Translations under genes and position numbers: made by a program
DNA from: Physcia stellaris
Taxonomy: Eukaryota; Ascomycota; Lecanoromycetes; Caliciales; Physciaceae
Assembly (NCBI GenBank): GCA_018902385.1
Contig: JABSSW010000006.1
Span: 806,001-870,000, forward strand
Reading direction: 5' to 3'
DNA length: 64,000 bases
Part shown: piece by piece, positions 47,340 through 58,740 of the stretch
Layout of the letters: each line of letters starts with the position of its first letter
Numbering within the stretch: the first letter of the stretch is position 1
Notes under the pieces: generated by a model
Databases searched by the model: none
What the model saw: only the letters and a program-made list of their open reading frames with translations
What the model was told of the DNA's origin: nothing

Positions 47340-49316
47340 TCAGTTTCGTCTCGAAGCGATAAATTTCATATTGACACGATCAATGATCGAAATGACTTGT
47401 TCGTTGACGATAATGCAACTTATTGTTGCAATTGACACGATCGAAACGATTGCAAAAACAAGAAGAAAAGCCGAAAAAAAACGAAGAAATATGAAAATGA
47501 AAAAGACGATTTTTGCAGTCTTATTCGAATTCGAAAGTTTCAAATGACAGAAGACATCTGACAATTTGTGTGATAAATCGATCAATTTTTCAAACAAGTT
47601 TTTGCTGAAGACAGTACGATTTGATTTCGCAAACATGTGCTGATTCAAACTTTTCGATTTTGAGCTTTTTGAATCTTGACTAATCGACGACTTTTGATTG
47701 ATTTTAGACTTGAAATAAACGATGATTCGCATTTGATTTGAAAATGTTTGAAAAGACACGTTGCTTTGATTCTGAAATAGGTTTTTTTTTTTGAATTTCT
47801 CATTGAACATTTCGAACAGATTTTCGATAATGAGATGAGATTTGATCGAGCGAAATTGACGAATGCCGAAGTTCTGTTGAGACGAAGCGAAATTTTGATG
47901 CTGTTGCAAATCAAATGATCTAGACTTTTCATCAAACATGTGAATGAAATCATTCATAATCAGATAGAATTTCTGAAAATGAAACTCGTGATGTTTTCGA
48001 ACTGAAATTTGAGAAAATGAGAATGAAAGAATAAATGAGCAATTGATTAATAGTTTTTTCATGAATTTTGATGTGATATTGAATGTCGCAATAGAGAAAT
48101 GCGAACACTTTGATGATTCTGATTCAGATATCGATGCAAGACAAAATATCGACTTTGATGTTGCAAAGAAAATAGACGAAACAGACGAAGCAGATTCGCA
48201 AATAAATGTTGATTTCTTCTTGATTTTACATGTAGATTCTGATGTGAGAATTCGAAAATTGAAATTTTTGACAAGTTTTCGAGCATGATGTTCGCGAATA
48301 TGTTCGTGAAACTTGTTATTGAAATTGAAATTCTGATTGCAACGCTTGCAGATTCGTCGAACGCATGTGATTTTCTGATTTGATGCGCTTTTTCTTGATT
48401 TTGACATGATTTCAGATGCTGTAATCGAAAGATTCAAACATATTGATGAAATTGATCGATTAATAGTTTTTTTAATTTCTGTTTGCTTTCGAGTTTTTTG
48501 ATTTCGTTGATGTGTTCGACGAGCGAGTTGTTGTTTTAATCGACGACGTAATGTTTCATCACACGAATGAAATTCGAAATAATGCTTTTGTATTGAAAGA
48601 ACATTGACTCGACAAATGTGACAACTTTTCTTGAAAACTGAAGAAAGAATAAATGATTTCTGTGAAATAATAGAGCATTGAGTTGATTTGTTTTTCATCG
48701 ACTTCGATACAGTATCTGATGCACTAGATGAAAGATGCGAAATCTTCGATGAAGTGATTGCTTCGGAAATCAAAACAGACTCGAATTCTTGCTTTGATGT
48801 TGCAGAAGAATTGTCAGGTTTCTGCGAAGCAGACGAATCAGTGACAATTGACTTTTTCATCGTTTTGCATACTAAATTGACTGCATTGATCGAGAAATAA
48901 AAGTCTTTGACGAGCTTCAAAGTTTCATGATTGCGAATATGCTCGTATAACTTTCTGTTGAAGTTGAGACTCTGCTCGAAAAGCTTGCAAATTGTTCGAG
49001 TATTTGTGATTTCTTGATTTGATACGCTTTTCATCGATTTTGATGCAAAATTGAATGCATGTAGCTGAAGATTCGAGCATCTTGACGAAACAGACTGCGA
49101 AGATGTTTCTGTATCGAGTATATGATTTCTGAAAATGACAAAGATCAATGATTCAACGAAAATGATGAATGATTTTTTCTTGATTTCGCATATTGACTTG
49201 ACTGTATCGACTGAAAAAGACGAGCGATTGAGCGACTTTTTTGCATGTTGCTCGCGCACGTGCTCGCGAAACTTTTTCTTGAAATTGAAATTTGAATCGC
49301 AACGCATGCAAATCAT
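47340..49316 (-). pseudogene. C2H2-finger protein of element B (658-codon open frame, hypermutated)
   Basis: Open for 658 codons from an internal ATG, and open further upstream. Contains at least four C2H2-type fingers (CMRCDSNFNFKKKFREHVREQH; CKLFEQSLNFNRKLYEH; CHICRVNVLSIQKHYFEFH; CKRCNQNFNFNNKFHEHIREHH), of which the second lacks a Cys. They are followed by two copies of a YLIMNDFIHMF / HLIIENLFEMF module, a MRIIVYFKSKINQ...SKSLNQHMFAKS module, and a hydrophobic stretch near the C-terminus (FFIFIFLRFFSAFLLVFAIV). No Trp and almost no Pro or Gly remain. The long frame is expected from the CpY-only mutation pattern and is not evidence of selection. The hydrophobic stretch may partly be a mutation product. 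Family function is unknown to me. Confidence 0.65.
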
Positions 49317-50383
49317 ATTTGCAGTTTTGATCTTTGCAAATGAGACATTCGCGAAATCGACTCGTAAGATATTAATTCACTTACTTAATGATGTTGAGTT
49401 CATGATTGTTTGTCTATCGAATCAGATATCGAAAGCAGAATTTCAAAGACAAGTGAACAACAACATGAGCAAATCTGACTTTCGATATAGATGCTGACAG
49501 TGTTGAAGATGTTGCAAAAAGTTCACGACTTCATTGAACAGTTCAGCATTCAAGTCTTCAAAAATGAATTCTGAATAGAAAATATCGATATGTTGAATCA
49601 TTGAAGTCATCGTGAAAACTGAAGAAAAACAATCGATTGATAAGAAAATAAATACGTTTTCGAACTGATTTCGAACGAACGAGATGATGAGAATTTTGAA
49701 TATTGAAGAAGATTCTAAGAATCGATATGAGTTTTTTGAATTGAAGTGATATTGACTTTATCGCAGAAACTGGAAATCAGAATCGATTTGCTAGACAAAC
49801 AGACGTGATTTTTGAATATTTTCAAACATTTCAGATGATGTTGATATCGAATGCGACGAGAAAGCTTCACTAGAAGATTCTAGACGTTGAAGACTTGATA
49901 TTGAGTTTAACAATGAGACAGAAAACAAATGCTGATTTGCTAGATAAATAGATGAAATATCGAAAGACTTTCGAAAGAGAAAAATGATTGCAATACTTGA
50001 TGCTGATGAAAATTCGAACGATCTTTGAAATCGGTACTGAGATTATCGTTGAAATCAGAAAGTATGATCGATTAGAAAGAAAAACAGATAAGATTTCGCA
50101 ATGTTCTCGAAGAAGACGAATGATCTCAGTACTGAATTCTTGTCGAAATATTGACCGAAGATATGAGAAATCTGAAAAACTGATCTGAGATCTGAATTCG
50201 GAATGTTATCAACTTCATCATCGATGCTGAAAAGATCTAGCTGATTTGCCTGACGAACAGATGTGATTTCTGAAATCTCTCAAGAAATAAGAATGTTTCA
50301 GATACTGATATGAAACTGTCGATACTGAAGATTCTGTAAAAGAATTGATTGATTTTCTAATTCGAGTATTGATGTTATCACTG

Positions 50384-50692
50384 TGTAAAATTCAAGAAAT
50401 GTGACATCAGAAATGTATAGCAGAAACGATTGTATGACTAGACTAATAATTGCAAAATTAACTATTTTACAGATTTTTGTTTATATAGTCAATCAATCTG
50501 CTCAATCGTACACACACTTCGAAATCTATTCGAAAATATGAACTTGTTGAATTCAATCGAAAATTTGATGTTGACGTGATCAAACTGATCGTTTTCATGA
50601 TTTATCGAATTTCGATGATCGAATTGCTTGATATAATTTTATCGAAATTCGATTCGCAATGTTCTGTTGATTTGAATTCTGAATGCTTTACA
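50384..50692 (-). repeat. Element A 3' LTR
   Basis: 309 bp, heavily mutated; aligned gap-free to 56592-56900 with about 27 transitions and no transversions. Confidence 0.9.
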
Positions 50693-51230
50693 TGCGTTTC
50701 TTTTTTAGCATCGAAATTTTTTGAAATGATCAACATTTTTCGACATGTTTCGCAATAGAAATTCGTTAAGCTTGTGTAAATATGTTTTTTTCTTGAAACT
50801 TGAAAAATCGTTGTAATCGCGATTTTCGCATTCGAAATCGTTGAATTGAAAAATCACTGTCATCGTGATTTTCGCATCTGAATATCTTTCATCTCGATCT
50901 CTAATCAATTTGCGTTAAAAATCTGAAAATACATCTTTTTGAATGATTCAAAAAAAACATGATTTGATGATTTCACTATCTGTTGCTTTCAGAATCGAAA
51001 ATTTGATTTCGTACAATTCACAATTCTCGATTTGATGACTGACAGCTAACTGATTGACAGTAAGTTTTGAATTCGAGTCATTTTTTATCTTTCTGTTTCT
51101 TTTTTTCGTATATCGAATTCATGAAAAATTTAAACGCGAAAAACGTCGTTGTCGCGATCGCATTCGATATATCAAATTTCGAAAATCTTTTTGATTTTTT
51201 TTTTCATTTCACATTCTACTCGTCGTTCAG

Positions 51231-51311
51231 TCAGATCGAACAACAATTTTTGAAAATATTTTTGACACGATTCAATTTTTCATGCGTCGTAAATTCTAGA
51301 CAGTAAATAAC
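51231..51311 (-). repeat. Block shared with elements B and D
   Basis: About 80 bp with tttttgacacgattcaat and catgcgtcgtaaatt, matching 45903-45980 and 61085-61161. Confidence 0.7.
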
Positions 51312-51812
51312 ATTGAATTACATATGAAAATTGAATTTTCTTGTCAACGATTTCATCGTGAAAATTACATTTATTTGACGTCGAACGCGTCGACGATTGA
51401 TGATTTTGCTTGTATCGTTTTTTTTCGAATTATTCATGTGAAATTCGCGAAGCATATTTCTTAAATGTTTAATCATTGCAATTGACTTTCAAATACGTTT
51501 TTCGTAATTTTTTCATTGAATCAAATAATAGAGTTTTGATTCATTGTATGATTTATTCGAAATCTGATTTTCTTTATAGATTTTGCTGTTCAAAATGACT
51601 TCAATTCAAAATTTTTCGTTCGTGAATTCTTCGTCATTTTCGATATTCGATTGATACGTGAATTTTAGCGAAACTTTTTTTTTCTTTTTAGATTTGACTT
51701 TTTTCAGCAATGAGACGTGAAAAACGTCATGAATTCGTCAACGTTTGAATATTTCGAATTGATATGTTTGATTTTTTATTGTTTTGAATATTTTGAATGA
51801 ATCGAAAAACTT

Positions 51813-52133
51813 TCATTCGAGTTTTTTGTTGCGTTTGATGCGAATGTTTTTGTCATTGACGTTGACGTAATTTTTTACGTCGAAATTTTTTATTTTTGTC
51901 TTTGCATTTTTGTATTTGATTTGTTGTTTTTGTGTTTGTGCTAAATTGATTTTTAATATTTTTATCAATTCGATCAGTTTTTCGACATATTTTTTTGCAA
52001 ATTTTGACTTAATTTTGAAATTTGCAAATTTTTCGAATGACATTTTCGAAATATATTTTTGCATTGTTTCAAAAAACGACATTTGCGTGAACGCATGTTT
52101 ATTATTGTTGTAAACAAATTCAATCATCGACAA
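51813..52133 (-). pseudogene. Element A integrase C-terminal part
   Basis: EFVYNNNKHAFTQMSFFE matches the end of the Ty3 integrase core, followed by the linker NLAQTQKQQIKYKNAK and KNYVNVNDKNIRIKRNKKLE. The frame then stops at a TGA (51813-51815) where a conserved Trp is expected. Confidence 0.8.
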
Positions 52134-53584
52134 TAGTTTTACTCAATTATTTTGTTGAAAATTGACGAAAATTTTGAAATATTGTTTCATGATTGAATTT
52201 TGACGTTTCGTCTGATCATTTGTTTGCGAATGATAAATCGTTGATAATTTAAACTTGATTTTTAAAACGTAACACAAAACGTCGTGATATTTTGAAATAA
52301 AAATCGAATTTTTGTTTGTTGTTATCGAAAAAAAAAATCATGAAATTTAATGATTTTTCGAATTAATATTTCGACGAAATTTTCTGCGATCATTGTTTTT
52401 TTGATCGAAATGTAATGTGTCATTTTCGTCAGACGATTTACGACAACGAATATTGCATCATACGTTGTTTCGTTTCATGCTTTGTTTTCAGATAGATTTG
52501 TCACGAAATTCATTGTAATGTCAACTCATTTGAATTTCGATATAAAAAAAGATGATAATTTTTCATATGATTTGTGACGAAATGTTTTGCTTTTTTTGCA
52601 GATTGCACATGTTTCGCAATATTTTTTTATTTGTGCACGTATGTTTGAATCGTGCTCGACGTCAACGATTTTATTTTGATTCGATCAATAATATTTTCTT
52701 CGTATTAACTTTAAAATGCGTTTTACATCGAAGTGATTTGCGAAAAAATTGTCGTGATTTGATTTTATGACATTTTTTTTCAAATTCGATGAAACGTACA
52801 AACAGTTTTCATGTCATAATATTTCTTTTTCGTCTATTCAAGACGAGTGTGATTTTTCAAAAATAGTTAATTTTTGTCTCACTTGAATCGCACAAAGATT
52901 TTTTTTTAACAATGAACGAATCAACTCGACAAGATTGTCAATGATGTTATCGTCGTATGTTGCATCATGTTCATGAATATGCTTTCGCGCAATCATTTCA
53001 TCGATCGATTCGAAAATCGTTGCACTATTCAATATTAATGTTTTTCACTCGTTGATAATCACGTCTGATGTATTTAAAGCGAAAAAAAAATCATTCGAAA
53101 AATTGTTCTTTTCATTTTTTTCAAAAAATTCGCACGCGAATATTTCACTTTCATTGAATTCGAACATCGTAATTCTAATTTCGTTCACATAAATCGAAAA
53201 CTCGTTCGAATTTGTTTGTAAAAACTGTCGCAAACGCGTCAAAATTTGATGATTGTTTTCAATTTTATTTTTTGTGATCGTCATGTGATCAAATCGTTTT
53301 GACAAGTCGTTCGCAAAATTCTTGTTGTCGAAACGATAATCGATGACAAAATTGTAACGTGATAATTCTTGTGTTCATCGTATTTGTCGAAATGATAATT
53401 TCGTTGTAATCATAAAACGATTGAGATTTCGATGATTCGTCAAAACGAAAATTTGATGTTTCGCTTTTTTCAAATAATGACGTCAATGCTTGAATGCGAA
53501 AACTATGATCAAAAACTTTTTGTCGTGAATTTCATAATTACATTTCGCGAATATCATTTTTTTTGAAAAGTAAATTATCGAATG
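52134..53584 (-). pseudogene. Element A RNase H C-terminal half / integrase N-terminal half, broken
   Basis: Short open pieces (53486-53289, 53305-53045, 53032-52838) lie between the RNase H and integrase end fragments, in the expected place for the rest of RNase H, the zinc-binding HHCC region and the integrase core. The piece at 53305 (FDHMTITKNKIENNHQILTRL) resembles the RNase H-integrase connector. Individual domains cannot be delimited by eye. Confidence 0.5.
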
Positions 53585-53935
53585 TCAATGATCTTTGTCG
53601 TCTGATTGACAAAGTATTTTTTTTATTGTTTTATTCGAAACGTCGATTTTCACACGAATGAACTTAGTCGAGTCGAAATGTTGCAAAACAGAAATTTTCA
53701 TAAACGTTTTGCGTAGTCGTTTGAATGATTCGAAAATTTCGAAAATCAAGAATTCGTTCGATAATCGTTCTTTATTGTGATTTTTATTTCGATTTCGCTT
53801 TTTTTTAGTTTTTTTCTTGTGAAGTTTTGCTGATTCTTTTAGCATGAAAATCAAGAATAATGTCAACTTACTGAAGTTCTTGATAAATCGTTTATAGAAA
53901 TTGCACAAATCGAGAAACTCGAAAATTTCGAACAC
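53585..53935 (-). pseudogene. Element A RT thumb / RNase H start
   Basis: FLDLCNFYKRFIKNFSKLT is the characteristic Ty3 RT thumb segment, followed by LSNEFLIFEIFESFKRLRK and VLQHFDSTKFIRVKIDVSNKTIKKILCQ, the start of RNase H with its first catalytic Asp (KIDVSN). Confidence 0.88.
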
Positions 53936-54188
53936 GTTTCTAGGTGCAGATCAATTTTGTATAATTTCGATTTTGTTCTGTTGCATTTGCATTTTTTTCG
54001 ATGAAACGATAAAGCTCAGAAATTCGATACTATCTTTAAAGAATTTACATTTTTTCATGTTAAGAAAAGTTTGTGCTTTTTTAAACGACTTAGTATTCAT
54101 TTGACGTTTTCGACGTGTTGTGCTTCGTCTTTAAAATAGATAATTATATCGTTCAGATAGACAATGATCGACAAATTTAATCGCTCGA

Positions 54189-54944
54189 TCAGAATTTTGT
54201 TAACGAAATTCTGAAACGTTGCAAATGCATTAGTGAAATCGAAAAACATAACGATATATTCAAAATGTTCGTATCGTGTTTTGAACGTTGTTTTTCATTC
54301 GTTTTTTTTTTAATACGAAGTCGATTGTAAATCGTTATCATGTCAAGATTTGTATATTTGCGAACTTTGCTTAAACGATTCAGATTTTCATCGATTAATG
54401 ATAAAGAATATCTATTCTTGATCGTTAAAAAATTAAGACTTTTGTAATTTACGCACAATCGTAAAATTTCGTTTTTTTTTTTAACGAACAAAATCGAAAC
54501 GCTCGCAAAAAAAATGAAAAATCGAATAAATTCGTTTTTCAAATGTTTATTCAAATATGCTCGCAAAACTTTGAGTTCGTTTTCGAACAATGCGTAAATG
54601 AATTTATACGATGATTTCTTGTCTGATTTTAAATTTATTGCGTGATCGTCGAATTCATGATCAAATAACTCGTATGTTTTGTTCTCATTTGTCATGTCAG
54701 CGAATTCTTTCAAAATTTCAAATAGAGAATTCTTGATATTTTTTTTTTTCATTTTCGCGAAAACAAAATCGATTTGTGATCGTCGCTCGATGTGTACGTC
54801 ATTCAAGTACTTTATCTCGTCAAAAATCATTTGTACGAACATGACAAAAACATGTTCTTCTTCATTGAAAGTTGCGTTGATTAATTTTTTTGATTCGATT
54901 TTCTCGATACGATTCGTGATGAAAAAAAATGATTTTACAATCAT
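54189..54944 (-). pseudogene. Element A reverse transcriptase
   Basis: FDDHAINLKSDKKSSYKFIYALFENELKVLRAYL and SILFVKKKNEILRLCVNYKSLNFLTIKNRYSLSLIDENL are the fingers/palm of a Ty3 RT with G-to-A and C-to-T replacements throughout; LDMITIYNRLRIKK covers motif A. After it a frame slip at an A run is followed, in the shifted frame, by NE then TGA (54295-54297) at the position of the conserved Trp. Confidence 0.9.
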
Positions 54945-55025
54945 CGATCATGATTTGATCTTGTCGATATTTCAATTCACGTCGATCTCAAATAATTGTA
55001 TTCAAAATAAATTTAAAATCATGCT

Positions 55026-55448
55026 TCAGTTTAAATTCGTTTCTAGAAAATTATCGTTAAAAAAACGATTCACGTCGTTTTCGTTCTGTATTTCGAATTG
55101 TACAAAGTAAATTTCATAATTCTTGAATGAGTTGTTTTTTATGATCACTGTTTCGCAATTCGATACGTTGAATGATTTTAACTCGAATCGTTTAACAAGC
55201 TTTTGATTTATTAAACTGATTTTTGCTTTTGAATTCATAACGATTTCGAATTTCAATTTACTCTTCTCGTCAAATGTTTTATTTATTTTGATTTTTGTTT
55301 TTTTGCATTTGATCGTGCGAAATTTTCTAAAACGACGTTTTGCGTTTTTGATTTCGATAGTGAACGTATTGAATTCGTTCGAATTTGAATCGATGCGATC
55401 ATTTGTTATTGAGTTTTTTTTCGTATCAACTTGATTGAAAATTATCAA
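55026..55448 (-). pseudogene. Element A protease region
   Basis: KFEIVMNSKAKISLINQKLVKRFEL has the position and hydrophobic pattern of the aspartic protease active-site region just upstream of RT. The catalytic Asp-Ser/Thr-Gly is lost (NSKA), which fits G-to-A mutation of Asp and Gly codons. Confidence 0.7.
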
Positions 55449-55519
55449 GTCGATTATTTTTTTGATTTAAAATCTGAAAAAATCTTCTCGAAAAAAACGA
55501 TATTCGATTTGATATTTTT

Positions 55520-56542
55520 ACATTTTTTAATATTGCATTTCGACTTATCGCAGTCGATGCATTTATTGTTATTCACGATATTTTTGTATTCAATTCTGAT
55601 TCAGCGTCATAGTTTCTTGAACTTGATTGTCTCGCGATTAAAATTGTCAAATTTGAGTTTTTTATCGCTTTTTCGATTTTTTCGTCGATTTTTGTTAAAT
55701 CGACGATTGTTTTTTCCGTTCTCATCGAAGTTATTTTCGTTTTTTTTGCGCTTGTTAAAATCGTCATCAATTTTATTCTGATTGACGTTGCGCTGCTTTT
55801 TGCGCTGAAAGTCTTTTCGTTGTTTGAAACGTTTCAAAATCACGTTTTTATCGTCTTCAATTTCTTGTTCAATCAAAAAGTTCTGATTATTTTGAATTAA
55901 ATTCAATACGAAATTCTGTAACTTTATTGCTGATGAAAACTTCATAATTGAATGTAAATTCGAAAACAGAGCGATGCGATGTGCATCGTAATTCTTTATT
56001 GATTGATTGATTTTCTGTTTGTAATTTCTATATTTTTCGAAGTTATTCTTCTTTTTGATGAAAATTTTTTTGATGTTTTTTTTGAAAAAGTCGACATATT
56101 TTTTTCAAATATAGTTTTTTTTTGAATTGTTTTTGACTCTGACACTTCATAATAACTGTGCAGTAGATTTTTTCTTTAGAAAAATGACAACAAAAAAGAA
56201 TTTGATTTTGTCAAAATTCTTGACGTAATCGTTCACTTGATTCATGTCGAATTGATTTTTCATTTTTCAAACGTATTGAGTTCATTCTTTATAATTGTTC
56301 TCAAAAAATAGTTTTGACTTGTCGCTCATTATCTTGATATAGAACGATTTTTTCCTAATGACAGAAACTTGAACGACTGAAAATGTAAATGTAAATGCAT
56401 TCTGTAGTGCTTTCATTCGAGCATGTTGTTGTTGAATGTATGCTCGATATTTTTTCATGATGACATTTGATTTTGATGAATTCAGAATGAATTCATCTTC
56501 AAAATTCGTGAGAATACTCATATTAATGAAGAATGTAAACAT
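55520..56542 (-). pseudogene. Element A gag region
   Basis: Lys/Arg/Asn-rich fragments (55945-55607, RRFNKNRRKNRKSDKK) precede a zinc-knuckle-like motif at 55561-55520 reading KCIDCDKSKCNIKKC. Its spacing C-X2-C-X4-C-X4-C equals the retroviral-type knuckle except for Cys in place of His. The 56542-56282 fragment, near the 5' LTR, includes YIQQQHARMKALQ. Confidence 0.6.
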
Positions 56543-56591
56543 GCTGTATACACGAATGATGCTAATTTATGAATTATGATAATTATTAAAA

Positions 56592-56900
56592 TGTAAGATT
56601 CAAGAAGTGTGACATCAAAAATGTATAACAGAAACGATTGTATGACTAAACTAATAATTGCAAAACTAATTACTTTACAGATTTTTGTTTATATAGTCAA
56701 TCAATCTGCTCAATCGTACACACATTTCGAAATCTATTCGAAAGTATGAACTTGTTGAGTTCAATCGAAGATCTGATGCTGACGTGATCAAACTGATCGT
56801 TTTCATGATTTATCGAATTTCGATGATCGAATTGCTTGATATAATCTTATCGGAATTCGGCTCGCAGTGCTTTGCTGACCTGAACTCTGAGTGCCTTACA
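56592..56900 (-). repeat. Element A 5' LTR
   Basis: 309 bp. The last 60 bp (from about 56840) are nearly unmutated, with GC-rich words such as ggctcgcagtgc, while the matching bases in the 3' LTR carry the C-to-T changes. Confidence 0.9.
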
Positions 56901-57619
56901 CACTGAGACAGAAGAGGAAAACTGAAGTAGGTGCTGATTGATAGGCTTTCCGACTGACTCTCGAGCAAAGCGAATAGCTTCGATGTTGTTGTATTGACGA
57001 AGTGTGGAATCGAGATATGTAGGCTTCTTGACTCGATATCACAGTCACTTCCGTACAGCTTCCTGATTAAAGTATTAAAGCAATCCAAAGGATAGGAAAG
57101 AATGGTCGAGTTGCTAGTAAAATAGATCTGATTCTGAAGAATTCTCAAAGAAGGTAGATGATCCGAGTTCGATCGAGAAAGTGAGAACGGTGTTTCGTGT
57201 ATTGATGATCAAGAACCTGATTTCTGGCTCAACGGCGGAGTTACTGGTCCGGCCACTGCTCAGGTATTTCTGGTATAGTGTTTTCTTGACGTAAGGGGAT
57301 TTGTTAACTTGGTGGCCTAGGCCTGATTTATTGCTTAATGGGTTTCTGATAAATCTGTTTGACGACTGCCTTTGCAATTCGTCCTTCGGTTTTACATCGG
57401 CTTTCGCGATAGACACTTCCTTGGAAGTTCTGCACAGCACTAGAGCGAGCTAATTGCTCTTTGTTCTCTCTTTGCTGACCCGCTGAATAGAGTCGAGCCT
57501 CCTTGTTCAGTCTGACTTTGGGAGTGACGTCTTAGGTCTTCGCGTTGATTTGGGGTCTTGTTTATTGAGTAAGCTGTCGTACTCCGAGCAGCTTGAAGGA
57601 ATGAGTGACTTCGATATAA

Positions 57620-57826
57620 TGTGAGATGTCATGCATTGATATGGTACTAATACATAACTACACGAGAATATCGAAGTGAAAAGCAAATATCTAGTAGACT
57701 TGCGAGAACATATGTAGGAAATTTGATTCTCTGAATGCGTCAAGACGAACCTCGACCCTGTCACTCGATGTGATAAGATAAGAATGTTAGTTCTGCAGAT
57801 GTTGAATCCGATGCACGCTCGTCACA
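57620..57826 (-). repeat. Element B 5' LTR
   Basis: 207 bp TGTGAGATGT...TCGTCACA; the less mutated of the two B LTRs, retaining words such as gaacctcgaccctg. Confidence 0.88.
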
Positions 57827-57831
57827 CTGCA

Positions 57832-57856
57832 TGCGTAGCATGCAAAATTCATAACA
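57832..57856. repeat. Element C lower-coordinate LTR, second part
   Basis: 25 bp completing the interrupted C repeat (tgcgtagcatgcaaaa...ataaca). 147 + 25 equals the 172 bp of the intact copy. Confidence 0.85.
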
Positions 57857-57866
57857 AATGCTCACG

Positions 57867-57896
57867 AAAAAAAAAAAAGACTGCGTTTTCGCAGTC
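57867..57896 (+). repeat. A12 run and perfect 7-bp hairpin next to the C LTR
   Basis: Twelve A residues (57867-57878) are followed by GACTGCG-TTTT-CGCAGTC (57879-57896), a perfect stem with a TTTT loop, 10 bp inside element C. On the minus strand this reads stem-loop then T-run, like an intrinsic-terminator shape; in a fungus it could mark an RNA 3' end. Function unknown. Confidence 0.6.
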
Positions 57897-58044
57897 ATGC
57901 CATCTGTCGAAAAGAAAATGTGAAATTCATCGCTGAGAAATCTATTAGTAATACACGTAAAGAAGTAAAAAATTCATCGAGATTTTCGTTCGTTGACTCA
58001 GATATCTCTGTAAATTGCGTCCGAGACGAGATTTAAATCTTTCT

Positions 58045-58740
58045 TTAGAGCTGATCCAAACGTTGATCAGAAAATTTCCGTTCGACGAAACGACGATGAC
58101 GATGCTTCAAATGCGTGCAGCGAAAATGCTCATGCAAATCGTTGTTGAAACGAAAAATTCGAAAACAACGACGACATGTGTGAAAGTTGAATTTCTTGAT
58201 CAAGATCATTAATGAGATATTCGAAATCTGACGATCAACGTAATGTTCAGCAAATATACGTTCTGATTTCGATTTCGAATCGTGCATTGAATCAACGTAA
58301 TACGCGACTTTTGATTAATTGAATCGTTGAAATTCGATTCATTGATTGCAAAGTTTGAAATCTTGATTGACGTTGTTTGAATAAAAAGCAACTGTAAATG
58401 ATATGTCATCGAAAATAAAAAACATTTTGTATGACAAAATTCTCGATTTCTTTGACGTGATTTCGAAAAAAGATATGAATTTCGTGCAAATCGATTTCGC
58501 AAACATGAGTTGATGAAAACTTTTCGAATTTGAAATTTTCGAATTTTGATTAATCGATGCGTTCTGATTGATTGCGAACTTGAAATAGACGATGATTTTG
58601 ACTTGATAGAAAATCTTTGAAAAAGATGAATTCTTTTTGATGTGTAACAGACTCATTTTTTTCGACTTTTTTGCGAACATTTCGTACAGATCATCGATGA
58701 TCAGATAAAGTTTCTGATGTTTTCGAAACGAAATGAATAA
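58045..58740 (-). pseudogene. Element C protein remains: EMF module and C2H2 finger
   Basis: On the minus strand: KLYLIIDDLYEMFAKKSKK (near 58730-58670), KIIVYFKFAINQNASINQ...SKSFHQLMFAKS (58610-58500), then CRRCFRIFRFNNDLHEHFRCTH (near 58180-58110) and HRRFVERKFSDQRLDQL. The first two modules match those in the element B protein (HLIIENLFEMF, IVYFKSKINQ, SLNQHMFAKS), and the finger resembles its fingers, but here it follows the modules rather than preceding them. Frames shift between pieces. Confidence 0.6.

Larger units (their letters stand above)
50384..56900 (-). mobile_element. Ty3-type LTR retrotransposon A, nested in element B
   Basis: LTRs of exactly 309 bp (TGTAA...TTACA) lie at 50384-50692 and 56592-56900, with an identical 5-bp duplication cactg at 50379-50383 and 56901-56905. 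The interior reads on the minus strand in the order gag, protease, RT, RNase H, integrase, the Ty3 order. A purine tract (minus strand, near 50710-50697) precedes the 3' LTR. Total 6,517 bp. All frames are broken by Trp-to-TGA changes and a few indels; it is dead. Confidence 0.92.
45402..57826 (-). mobile_element. LTR element B (207-bp LTRs), inserted in an LTR of element C
   Basis: LTRs of identical length (207 bp, TGTGA...TCACA) lie at 45402-45608 and 57620-57826, flanked by ttgca (45397-45401) and ctgca (57827-57831). The uninterrupted target survives in the other C repeat at 59996-60000. Removing nested element A leaves about 5.9 kb. A purine-rich tract (read on the minus strand, 45628-45613) adjoins the 45402 LTR, so the element reads on the minus strand. 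Its main open frame is a C2H2-finger protein (47340-49316); no RT, RNase H or integrase was found. It therefore looks non-autonomous. Confidence 0.85.
56850..57860. other. Unmutated island inside the hypermutated block
   Basis: About 1 kb with ordinary frequencies of CC, GG, CT and AG (for example ggcctaggcctga, gctgacccgctgaat). It covers the end of the A 5' LTR, the B leader (56906-57619) and the B 5' LTR. A minus-strand frame at 57440-57114 (108 codons) has normal amino-acid composition, but I cannot assign it. Confidence 0.7.

Noticed and set aside
47340-49316. Reading the 658-codon frame as a domesticated, selected host gene
   Set aside because: CpY-restricted mutation rarely creates stops, the protein has lost Trp, Pro and Gly as mutated DNA would, and the frame lies between the LTRs of element B.
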